From JBFMFE01 sp040752295 (GTDB lineage: Bacteria > UBP15 > UBA6099 > JBFMBQ01), in assembly GCA_040752295.1 (NCBI GenBank), contig JBFMFE010000317.1, forward strand, positions 1 through 19,561: 19,561 nt of DNA, written 5' to 3'. Positions within the stretch are counted from its first letter, which is position 1, and every line of letters starts with the position of its first letter. The notes below the pieces were generated by a model that did no database searches, was not told the DNA's origin, and was given only the letters and a program-made list of their open reading frames with translations. The position numbers and the translations under genes are program-made. Shown piece after piece: positions 6,710 through 13,216 of this stretch.

Positions 6710-8317
6710 GTGGCTGAAACACCGGTCGAGCTGAAGTTCTCATCCGACGGCGCGCAGGTGCTCGCCACCATTGACATCTCGAAGAACCGGGGCGTGCCGG
6801 TCGTCGCCGAGCAGATTCTCCTCGCCCTCGAGGACATCGGCGCGCAGGACTTCGCGATAGATTACAACACCATAGAAAAGATGATTCAGGCCCAGTCACA
6901 GGGCGCCAGAACCTTTCCCATCGCCGTCAAGCTCGACGCGCAGCTCGAAACCAGCGTCTCCAGCGACAGGATGGAAGCATCCATCTTAATACGCCCGCCA
7001 AAAGGCGGCAGGGACGTCGAAATGACCGACATCGCGGAGGCGCTCGCGAAAGCGGGCGTCAAATTCGGCATCAAGCAGGACGTCATCGAAAACGTCGTGG
7101 CGCAGAGATGGCACAACGAAAAAGTCGTCGCCGCCGAGGGTCGTCCGCCCGAGGACGGCGAAGACGGCAGAATCGAGTTCCTCTTCCCCACCGAGGCGGG
7201 CAAGCCCAGACCCTCCATCGGCGAGGACGGCACCGTCAACTTCTATGAGCTTAACATCATACAGAACGTTCTCGAAAACGAACCCCTCGCGGAAAAAATC
7301 CCCCCGACGCCGGGCAAAAACGGCATGAACGTCCTCGGCGAGGAAATACCCGCCAAACCCGGCAAGGACGTCCCCCTCCCCATCGGCAAGGGAACGACCA
7401 TCTCAAAGGAAAACCCCAACCTCGTCATCGCCCAGACCGCCGGACAGCCCAGACTCATGCAGAACAGAATCCACGTCAACCCCGTGTACGAAGTGCAGGG
7501 CGACGTGGACTTCTCCACCGGCAACATCAAGTTCGTCGGCGACGTCATCGTCAGAGGCGGCGTCCTCGAAGGCTTCACCATCAAGGCGGACGCCAACATA
7601 ACGATAATGGGACCCGTCGCTGGCGCACACCTCGAAGCCGGCGGCTCGGTCTTCCTCAACAAGGGAATGCACGGACAGGACAAAGGCTCCATCATGGCGG
7701 GCGAGGACGTCGTCGCCAAGTTCCTCGAGCACGTCACCGTCAAAGCCGGCGGCGACGTCAGGGCGATGGACGGGATCATTCTGTCCAGGGTCACGGCAAA
7801 GAAAAACTGCATCGCCGAAGGCAAAAAGGGCGTCGTCATCGGCGGCAGGGTCAGCGCGGGCGAGGAAGTCCGGGCAAAAGTCATCGGCAACGCGCTCGCC
7901 ACGCCCACCGAAATAGAGGCGGGCGGAAACCCGAAAGTCCGCGAGGAACTCCGTCAGATCGAAGACCAGAAAAAAACCATAAGGCTCAACCTCGACCGCA
8001 CCGAAAAAGGCGTCAAATCACTCAAAATCCTCCAGGAGAAATCCGGCGCCCTGCCGCCGGACAAGAAAGACCTCCTGCTCCAGCTCACAAGGGCGCAGTT
8101 CCACCTCATGGGACAACTTAAAAAAATCGAGACGCGCGAAGAGGAACTCGGCGAAATTCTCGCCTCCTCCTTCAAGGGTAAGATCGTCATCTCGGACACG
8201 ATTTACCCGGGCGTCAGAATAATCGTCAAGGAAGCCGTCCTCAACATCAGGGACACCATCCACACCACCGTCTTCTATGAGCAGGACGGCGAAATACAGG
8301 TGGGAGTGTACGGATAA
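6710..8317 (+). CDS. FapA-family DUF342 polymer-like protein
   Basis: DUF342/FapA proteins are found in many flagellated and motile bacteria, often beside flagellar genes. The biochemical role is unsettled: some members affect polar development or localisation. The 535-residue product has an alpha/beta N-terminus (to about residue 100). A glycine-rich, repetitive beta-helix-like middle contains VYEVQGDVDFSTGNIKFVGD, IKADANITIMGPVAGAHLEA and VTVKAGGDVRAMDGIILSRV. A long charged coiled-coil region follows at about residues 408-483, then a C-terminal strand segment (YPGVRIIVKEAV). The signature GDVDFSTGNI...V.GDV is clear. The start is GTG at 6710 with GAGGAAG upstream. It follows fliA and precedes a small protein that, from memory, often accompanies this family. 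Family assignment is sure and function is not. Confidence 0.92.
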   Translation: MAETPVELKFSSDGAQVLATIDISKNRGVPVVAEQILLALEDIGAQDFAIDYNTIEKMIQAQSQGARTFPIAVKLDAQLETSVSSDRMEASILIRPPKGGRDVEMTDIAEALAKAGVKFGIKQDVIENVVAQRWHNEKVVAAEGRPPEDGEDGRIEFLFPTEAGKPRPSIGEDGTVNFYELNIIQNVLENEPLAEKIPPTPGKNGMNVLGEEIPAKPGKDVPLPIGKGTTISKENPNLVIAQTAGQPRLMQNRIHVNPVYEVQGDVDFSTGNIKFVGDVIVRGGVLEGFTIKADANITIMGPVAGAHLEAGGSVFLNKGMHGQDKGSIMAGEDVVAKFLEHVTVKAGGDVRAMDGIILSRVTAKKNCIAEGKKGVVIGGRVSAGEEVRAKVIGNALATPTEIEAGGNPKVREELRQIEDQKKTIRLNLDRTEKGVKSLKILQEKSGALPPDKKDLLLQLTRAQFHLMGQLKKIETREEELGEILASSFKGKIVISDTIYPGVRIIVKEAVLNIRDTIHTTVFYEQDGEIQVGVYG

Positions 8318-8395
8318 AGGCGCGCCGAAACCGCCGCCCGCCCGCGCCGGCGCGCTCAGGCGACGCCTGAAACGAACGGCGGGAAGGTCCAGCAC

Positions 8396-8716
8396 ATGTC
8401 TATCAGATCGGTAGACCTCCAGATACTCTTCTCCAAAACCTCGGACGTCGAGAGGGCGCAGCAGATACAGCAGCAGCACGACAGGGTGGTCCAGCAGCAG
8501 GTCACCGACGAGAACGTCGCTAAAAAAGTGGCGCAGCAGACTCAGGTGGTCTCCACTCCCAGACCCGAGGGCGGCAGGATAGAGGAGCGCCCCGAGCGCC
8601 GCCGCGGCAGAAGAAGAGGCAGGGAGCGCCCCGCGCCCGCGCCCCAGCAGCCCCCTCAACCGCCCCCGCTCACGCCGGACCCGCTCGGGAAGGGCAAAAT
8701 TGACATCCGAATATGA
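8396..8716 (+). CDS. Small Q/R/P-rich protein accompanying FapA
   Basis: This 106-residue protein of unknown function has three zones. The N-terminal part (about 1-52), MSIRSVDLQILFSKTSDVER followed by glutamine-rich AQQIQQQHDRVVQQQ and ending in KKVAQQTQVV, is likely helical. A strongly basic patch at about 66-78 contains RRRGRRRGR. The C-terminal tail is proline-rich and ends in GKGKIDIRI. The opening 'MxIRxVDLQ' is, from memory, shared with short proteins next to fapA/DUF342 and sigma genes in clostridia-like genomes, which I could not check here. A GGGAAGG ribosome site lies 8 bases before the ATG. It probably belongs to the fapA transcription unit. The basic patch could bind nucleic acid or an acidic partner, but that is a guess. 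The coding strand, start and codon use support a real gene. Confidence 0.75.
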   Translation: MSIRSVDLQILFSKTSDVERAQQIQQQHDRVVQQQVTDENVAKKVAQQTQVVSTPRPEGGRIEERPERRRGRRRGRERPAPAPQQPPQPPPLTPDPLGKGKIDIRI

Positions 8717-8755
8717 CCCGCGCCCCGTCCGGAAAAAAATATATGGAAAAACCCT

Positions 8756-8784
8756 TTGCAATCGCCGCGCCGCTCAAATATAAT
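8756..8784 (+). promoter_or_regulatory. Sigma-70-type promoter of the PRC-barrel gene
   Basis: TTGCAA at 8756-8761 and TATAAT at 8779-8784 are separated by exactly 17 bases in an AT-rich pocket between two GC-rich genes. The start of transcription would be near 8791, followed by AGGAGG at 8801-8806 and the ATG at 8814. This is the best-formed -35/-10 pair in the window and makes the PRC-barrel gene an independent unit, not the tail of the flagellar operon. Confidence 0.7.
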
Positions 8785-8813
8785 CTCCATGAAAATTTTC
8801 AGGAGGCGCCCGC

Positions 8814-9749
8814 ATGAAATTAAGCACCGAACTGCGTAACCTTCCAATCGTCAGCATCGCCGAGGGCGAAGAGGTCGGAGTCGTCAAAGACTTCATCGTG
8901 GACCCGGCGGCGAAATCCATCGTCGCCGTCATCATCGAAGACCCCAAATGGTACGAAGGCGCAAAGGTCATCGCCTTCAACATGATCCACAGCATCGGCG
9001 ACTTCGCCATAACAACCGACAACGTCTCCTCCGTCGTCGCTCTCGCGGGCAAGCCCGAACTGACCGACCTCATCAACAAGTGCATCTCCGTAATCGGCGC
9101 CAAGGTCATCACGCGCGGCGGAAGACTCGTCGGGTTCGTCAAGGAATACAGCATCGAGTCCAACACCGGCGAGATACTCGGACTCGAACTCTCCAGCGAT
9201 TCCGAGGTGATCTCACCCGACAGAACCATCATCCCCTCCTCCTCCGTGGTCACCATCGGAAAAGACGTCATCATCGTAAACGAGGACGTGGAGTCGAACC
9301 TCAGGGCGTCCCACCACGAGATCGCCCCGGAAGCCGCCGCCCCGAGCGCACCCCCAAGGCGCCCCGCACCCACGCCGCCCCCGCCTCCTCCCAGGCGGGA
9401 AGAACCCGCGCCCCCCGCCCAGCCGCAGCCCGAACCGGGAGGCATCGAGGCGGAATCCGAGGTTGACCTCGAATCCCTTCTCGAAATCGAGGAGGAAACC
9501 CCGTCCGAAATCTCCGCCGAACCGGCTGAAGCCCTCGCCGAGGACACCGCAAAGGAAAGCCTCAGCGAAATCTTCGAGCGCAGACAGATAAAATACATGC
9601 TCGGTAAAAAGGTCAGCAGGGACATCGAGAGCGACGACGGAACGATGATCATCCGCGCCGGCGCCGCCATCACCGACGACGTCATAAACAAGGCGAAAAA
9701 AGCTGGAAAATTCCTCGAACTCTCCATGAATATCGAGATCGAGGAATGA
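8814..9749 (+). CDS. Two-PRC-barrel protein with acidic/proline linker
   Basis: PRC-barrel domains are small beta-barrels that act in RNA processing (RimM), photosynthetic reaction centres and many uncharacterised adaptors. This 311-residue protein carries two: about residues 1-80 (MKLSTELRNLPIVSIAEGEE, VGVVKDFIVDP) and about 88-160 (ISVIGAKVITRGGRLVGFVK). A Pro/Glu-rich, probably disordered linker covers 165-250 and includes a run of six prolines. A compact C-terminal domain at about 255-305 (MLGKKVSRDIESDDGTMIIR, AGAAITDDVINKAKKAGKFL) resembles the short 'turn on, with delay' barrel segments seen beside PRC domains and in RNA polymerase beta'. The ribosome site AGGAGG is 7 bases from the ATG, and a clean promoter lies upstream. 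There is no signal peptide, so it is cytoplasmic. Its function is unknown, perhaps surface sensing or scaffolding. Confidence 0.85.
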   Translation: MKLSTELRNLPIVSIAEGEEVGVVKDFIVDPAAKSIVAVIIEDPKWYEGAKVIAFNMIHSIGDFAITTDNVSSVVALAGKPELTDLINKCISVIGAKVITRGGRLVGFVKEYSIESNTGEILGLELSSDSEVISPDRTIIPSSSVVTIGKDVIIVNEDVESNLRASHHEIAPEAAAPSAPPRRPAPTPPPPPPRREEPAPPAQPQPEPGGIEAESEVDLESLLEIEEETPSEISAEPAEALAEDTAKESLSEIFERRQIKYMLGKKVSRDIESDDGTMIIRAGAAITDDVINKAKKAGKFLELSMNIEIEE

Positions 9750-9778
9750 CCGCGGCGCGCGGAGGTACACTGCCGGTA

Positions 9779-9796
9779 CCCCGTGGCGGGGCTTTT
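9779..9796 (+). terminator. Possible weak terminator after the PRC-barrel gene
   Basis: CCCCG-TGG-CGGGG (9779-9791) is followed by CTTTT. An alternative longer stem uses GGCGGGG (9785-9791) with CCCCGCC (9801-9807). The two structures are mutually exclusive and lie 30-60 bases after the PRC-barrel stop and just before the next ATG. The T-run is only four bases, so termination would be partial at best. The alternation could also affect translation of the next gene. Confidence 0.35.
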
Positions 9797-9810
9797 GCGC
9801 CCCCGCCAGG

Positions 9811-10869
9811 ATGTCGCGTCTCTTCATTGAGGACGCGGCATTATATCCACCCGCACCCATGCCCCCGACAATCATCCCGGGGTGGGTCCACGTCCCGGGA
9901 AAACACTGCGCCACAACCGCGCTGAGCAACGCCTCGGCGTTCTCGAACACACCCCTCTCCGAACCGGTCTGCCTCGGTCTCGGAGCGGGTCTCGGCGCTT
10001 ACTACATCAAAATCCCCGGCGCCTCTCCATCCCGCGCGCTCTACACCAGAGCGCTCAATCTCGAGGAAAATTTCTTCCGCTCACTCGACGTCCCGTTCCA
10101 GTGGAAAACCGCCGACCCCCATCCCGGCTGCCTCCCGCCCGGCGAAATGGAACTCATCCGCCGCGGCTTCCCCATTCTCTACAGGTGCGACCTCAAGTAC
10201 CTCCACTACTACAACACGAAGACCTCGTTTCCGGGACACGTCGTCCTCGCCTGGGGTTTCGACGACGACCGCAAAAAGGTCTTCCTCGGCGACACTCACT
10301 TCGAAGGACTCCAGGAAGCGCCCTGCGGCGATTTCGACCGCGCAAGGCACTCGACGGACACCCCCCCCTTCGTCATGAGGGGCGAATGGCACGAGTTCAG
10401 AAGGTGGGACGCGCGTCCGCTCCCCGACGCCTTCCGCGCCGCCGTGCGCACGCAGGCTGCGGACCTCCTCGGCGCCTCGTCGCCCGCCGCCGGCGTCCGC
10501 GGCATCAGAACCATGGCGCACGAAATAACCTCATGGCGCGACGAAGCCGAGGACTGGAGATGGTGCCTGCGCTTCGCCTACCAGGTCATCGAAAAACGCG
10601 GCACGGGCGGCGGCGCTTTCAGGCGCCTCTACGCCGGGTTCCTCGAGGAAGCCGCGGAACACTGCCTGGAGCTGAGCGACCCCGCGCTCGCCCGCCGCGC
10701 CCATGAAATCGCCGGGAAATGGACCCGCCTCTCCGAACTCCTCAAAGAGGCGAGCGACGCACGGGACCGCCCCGACCTCGTCCCGGCGCGCGGACTCCTC
10801 GAGGAACTCTCCTCACTCGAGGAAACCCTCTTCTCGCGCCTGGCGCAGCTCGTCGGAACCCGGGACTGA
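9811..10869 (+). CDS. BtrH N-terminal / DUF4872 domain protein (papain-like acyltransferase or peptidase fold)
   Basis: The 352-residue product has a BtrH-type N-terminal domain (about 25-165). BtrH transfers a gamma-glutamyl-aminohydroxybutyryl group in butirosin biosynthesis. A catalytic Cys-His pair is visible as C33 in PGKHCATTALSN and H143 in PGHVVLAWGFDDD, with D161 in LGDTHFEG as a possible third member. The C-terminal half (about 200-345) is helical and matches the DUF4872 half that usually accompanies it (WRDEAEDWRWCLRFAYQVIE, FRRLYAGFLEEAAEHCLELS). ATG 9811 has only AGG directly before it. ATG 9859 (MPPTIIPGWVHVPGKHC) would also keep the whole domain, so the start is uncertain. No antibiotic pathway, carrier protein or glycosyltransferase is nearby, so the butirosin role does not transfer. 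It might process a lipid, peptide or polyamine conjugate. The stop is close to converging kef. Confidence 0.85.
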   Translation: MSRLFIEDAALYPPAPMPPTIIPGWVHVPGKHCATTALSNASAFSNTPLSEPVCLGLGAGLGAYYIKIPGASPSRALYTRALNLEENFFRSLDVPFQWKTADPHPGCLPPGEMELIRRGFPILYRCDLKYLHYYNTKTSFPGHVVLAWGFDDDRKKVFLGDTHFEGLQEAPCGDFDRARHSTDTPPFVMRGEWHEFRRWDARPLPDAFRAAVRTQAADLLGASSPAAGVRGIRTMAHEITSWRDEAEDWRWCLRFAYQVIEKRGTGGGAFRRLYAGFLEEAAEHCLELSDPALARRAHEIAGKWTRLSELLKEASDARDRPDLVPARGLLEELSSLEETLFSRLAQLVGTRD

Positions 10870-10968
10870 CCCGCCGCCGGGGGGGCTTTGCTTCGTTTCG
10901 GTTATTCGGTTATGACGACAAAAATACCGGTAACGTCCCAATGTTCGTGGGCAATTCCGCAAAAAAAG

Positions 10969-11010
10969 AATCTAAAATGTCAAATGTCCAGTCTAAAATT
11001 TAGAATTAAA
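10969..11010. repeat. Heptad-phased AT-rich repeat island
   Basis: Six consecutive 7-base words keep one phase: AATCTAA, AATGTCA, AATGTCC, AGTCTAA, AATTTAG, AATTAAA. They are similar but not identical, so this looks like a diverged tandem heptanucleotide array. It lies in the convergent gap between the BtrH-like gene and the kef gene and is far more AT-rich than the flanking genes. It also supplies the T-rich tract of the terminator for kef on the minus strand. Confidence 0.6.
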
Positions 11011-11036
11011 AGAAAATGACAGGCTGGAAGCCTGTC
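11004..11036 (-). terminator. Probable intrinsic terminator of the kef gene (minus strand)
   Basis: Read on the minus strand, the perfect 8-bp stem GACAGGCT-TCC-AGCCTGTC (plus positions 11036-11018) is followed by ATTTTCTTTTAATT. It lies about 40 bases after the kef stop codon at 11077. The stem itself is the first of two tandem repeat units, so a repeat appears to serve as the terminator. Confidence 0.6.
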
Positions 11037-11068
11037 CCACTAAAAGGCTGGAAGCCTGTTCCACTAAA
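11021..11068. repeat. Tandem pair of 24-bp palindromic repeat units
   Basis: Two adjacent 24-base units (11021-11044 and 11045-11068) differ at one base. Each contains AGGCTGGAAGCCTGT, an inverted repeat with a GGA loop. From memory, closely similar 'aggctggaagcctg' units recur between genes in many environmental genomes. I could not verify copies elsewhere in this genome. They separate the two convergent genes. Confidence 0.75.
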
Positions 11069-11076
11069 AGACATGA

Positions 11077-12753
11077 TTACATCCTCTTTCCAGCTTCAAC
11101 GTGGTTCTTTTCTATCGTTCTGATCACTTCGTCTGAAAGGCTTACGCCGACGGTGTTTTCTTCGTTCACGACGGAATCCGCGCCCGCGTTCAGGATGTCC
11201 CTCTCATAAATGTCGTACCGTACGCGCGAAACCACGCTTACGTGGGGGGCGATGTCTTTACACAACCTGATAATACGTTTCGCCGCCTCGGGGTCCGGGA
11301 GCGTTACGACCATGACTCTGGCGCATCGTATGCCCGCATGTTCAAGAACCTCGACGTTGCAGGCGTCGCCGATCTGGAATTCCACTCCGTACTCCCTTGC
11401 GGCTCTCGCGTTTTTCGGGTTGACGTCGAGAACGACGATATCATCAGCATATTTATCCGCAATGCGGTCAATCAGCCTTTTTCCAGCCGGTCCGAAGCCC
11501 GCGACTATTATGGGGCTGCGCGTTCCCGCGCATTTCCCGGAGACGCGGGACGAGGAAGACTCCGCGTGTTTTTTCCCGTTCCCGATACCGTGTATCAGAA
11601 TGTTCACGCGGGGAGAAGCTCCGACGAGATACGGCGTGGCAAGGAGCGTGACTATCGTCGCCGACACGACGAGTCTGAAAACATTTTCGTCTATTGTCCC
11701 GGCGGCCATGGCGATGCTGGTCAGCACGAACGAGAACTCTCCTATCTGAGACAGGCACAGGCCGGCGGCGACCGCGACCCCCGCGCGGAAGCGGAGCGCG
11801 AGCATGACCGCGATAACAATCCCCGTTTTCAAAACTATCACAACGGACGAGGCGGATATGACAAGCCCGGCGTTCTTTACGATCCACCCGGGATCGGCGT
11901 ACATGCCGACCGCCGCGAAAAACAGCGTTACAAGGACCGCGCGCACGGAACCGACATCCGCCCTTATCTGCGTTGCGAACGGCGACTCGGCGAGCAGCAT
12001 CCCGGCGAGGAACGCGCCGAACGCCGGGCTTATGCCCGCCTCGTGAGCGCCCAGGGCGGAACCTGCCGCCAGCACCAGCGAGAGAATGATCGGCAGCTCC
12101 CTGTTTTTGGTCCACGTGCGCATGTTGAGGGCGCGTGGAACCACACGGTTGATAACAACATACATGACGATGAACGCCGCCGCGCTCATCAGACCGGCTC
12201 TGCCCAGTTCTTTAGGAACTCCACCCGCCGCCGCCGAGCCTGACATGGCGGTGATGAGAAGCACCATCGGCACCACCGCCGCGTCCTGGAGAAGAAGCAC
12301 TCCTGTAGATGCGCGCCCGTGCAGGCTGTCCATCATGGTTTTATCGGACAGAAGCCTGAAAACGCTCGCCGTACTCGATAAAGAAACAGCCGCGCCGATG
12401 ACGACCGCCGCCTTCACGTCCAGTCCGAGCCGGAGCGAAACGCCGGTTCCGGCTGCCCACGTGAGAACTATCTGCAAAAACCCGGTCGCCGCCGTGACCG
12501 CGCCCATGCGCACGAGCCTTTTAAACGAGAATTCAAGTCCGATGGAAAACAGCAGGAGCGCCGCGCCCATCTCGGTGATGACCCGGGCGTCCGCAAGGGT
12601 GCCCACCATGCCCATAACATTGGGGCCGACGAGCATCCCGGCGAGCAGGTATCCGATGATGGCGCTCTGGCGCAGTTGCTCTGCAATCGTTCCCAGAACA
12701 AGCGCGGCTGAAAGAAGAATCAGAATGTTTATCAGCTCATGCCATCCATCCAT
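11077..12753 (-). CDS. Kef-type CPA2 cation/proton antiporter with RCK (TrkA-N) domain
   Basis: This membrane antiporter exchanges monovalent cation (probably K+) for H+. The 558-residue product has about 12 hydrophobic segments over residues 5-390, with CPA2 landmarks IIGYLLAGMLVGPN (32-45), SIGLEFS (70-76) and LLLQDAAVVP (153-162, containing the QD pair at 156-157 typical of Kef proteins). The cytoplasmic tail holds a Rossmann-type RCK/TrkA-N domain starting PIIVAGFGPAGKRLIDRIAD (about 414-433), with VVLDVNP for nucleotide binding and GDACNVEVLEHAGI. It ends in a short charged stretch, and I see no separate TrkA-C domain of full size. The ribosome site before ATG 12753 is weak (cggga). It is divergent from the K+ channel gene across a repeat-filled 463-base gap. 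Ion specificity is inferred from family and neighbours. Confidence 0.93.
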   Translation of the reverse strand: MDGWHELINILILLSAALVLGTIAEQLRQSAIIGYLLAGMLVGPNVMGMVGTLADARVITEMGAALLLFSIGLEFSFKRLVRMGAVTAATGFLQIVLTWAAGTGVSLRLGLDVKAAVVIGAAVSLSSTASVFRLLSDKTMMDSLHGRASTGVLLLQDAAVVPMVLLITAMSGSAAAGGVPKELGRAGLMSAAAFIVMYVVINRVVPRALNMRTWTKNRELPIILSLVLAAGSALGAHEAGISPAFGAFLAGMLLAESPFATQIRADVGSVRAVLVTLFFAAVGMYADPGWIVKNAGLVISASSVVIVLKTGIVIAVMLALRFRAGVAVAAGLCLSQIGEFSFVLTSIAMAAGTIDENVFRLVVSATIVTLLATPYLVGASPRVNILIHGIGNGKKHAESSSSRVSGKCAGTRSPIIVAGFGPAGKRLIDRIADKYADDIVVLDVNPKNARAAREYGVEFQIGDACNVEVLEHAGIRCARVMVVTLPDPEAAKRIIRLCKDIAPHVSVVSRVRYDIYERDILNAGADSVVNEENTVGVSLSDEVIRTIEKNHVEAGKRM

Positions 12754-12961
12754 GAACGCAATTCCCGTTTCGATACGAAGATATCAGCCCGGACTATTCG
12801 AACGGCGTGAATAATCCAGCGGCGCCTCTCCGCCGCGGAATTTACGCTTTACAGTATCAGATTTTATACGGCGGAACAACCTGCGCCCGTCCGCATTTCG
12901 GACAGGCGCGCCTGCGAGCCGACACACCGGCGGCAAGCGAAAAAAGGGGGGCGTTCACCCA

Positions 12962-13120
12962 TAAGCGTTAAATTAACAGAACATCGAATATCGAACAAGG
13001 AACCGCAGAATGTCGAAGGAGAACGGAGACGAAGGAGGACTTCATAATTCGAAATTCGTTATTCGACATTCTACATTCGTTTTTGCAATATATCGGTATG
13101 GCTCTTAAAGTTAACGCTTA
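12962..13120. repeat. 159-bp segment with terminal inverted repeats and internal hairpin
   Basis: TAAGCGTTAA (12962-12971) and its exact complement TTAACGCTTA (13111-13120) bracket this segment. Inside, AGAATGTCGAA (13007-13017) and TTCGACATTCT (13062-13072) form a second, perfect 11-bp inverted repeat. The inner DNA is made of TTCG/CGAA-rich short words, and the right half is a clean heptad array. No open frame or transposase is inside, so it could be a small non-autonomous element or a chance fold-back of a repeat array. No target duplication was recognised. Confidence 0.45.
13047..13081. repeat. ATTCGNN heptad tandem array (five units)
   Basis: Five adjacent units in one phase: ATTCGAA, ATTCGTT, ATTCGAC, ATTCTAC, ATTCGTT. 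A sixth, weaker unit (CTTCATA) precedes them. The first four bases are constant while the last ones vary, which suggests either drift of an old tandem repeat or a constrained spacing signal. Confidence 0.7.
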
Positions 13121-13136
13121 CGGGGCATTCACCATG

Positions 13137-13171
13137 TCCCCTGTGTCTTGCGTCCTGTATCCTGTGTCTTA
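13137..13171. repeat. CTG-rich heptad array (five units)
   Basis: Five adjacent units in one phase: TCCCCTG, TGTCTTG, CGTCCTG, TATCCTG, TGTCTTA. The consensus is NNTCYTG. It ends one base before the TATAAT of the K+ channel gene, so the repeat would form the spacer and -35 region of that promoter. Confidence 0.65.
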
Positions 13172-13177
13172 TATAAT
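13148..13177 (+). promoter_or_regulatory. Candidate promoter of the K+ channel gene
   Basis: TATAAT at 13172-13177 has TTGCGT at 13148-13153, an 18-base spacer. The -35 is poor (three of six) and lies within the heptad array. The channel ATG is 40 bases downstream, with AGGGTGAGAAG before it. Confidence 0.4.
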
Positions 13178-13216
13178 TATCGTCCGTCCGGGCGACTCGA
13201 CCTACAGGGTGAGAAG

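Larger units (their letters stand above)
12754..13216. other. 463-bp divergent intergenic region full of repeats
   Basis: This gap separates the kef gene (minus) from the K+ channel gene (plus). It holds no convincing gene. A frame can be read upstream of the channel start from 13148, but it runs through heptad repeats and has no ribosome site. From left to right it contains GC-rich unstructured sequence, a pair of TAAGCGTTAA inverted repeats bracketing a hairpin-forming segment, two heptad-phased islands and a TATAAT next to the channel gene. No clear promoter for kef was found. Confidence 0.7.

Noticed and set aside
9811..10869. Butirosin-type antibiotic cluster
   Set aside because: Only the BtrH-like fold is present. 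No carrier protein, ligase, aminotransferase or glycosyltransferase genes are in the window.
13148..13216. Upstream extension of the K+ channel gene
   Set aside because: The added 23 residues are encoded by the heptad repeat and promoter DNA. The ATG at 13217 has a good ribosome site.
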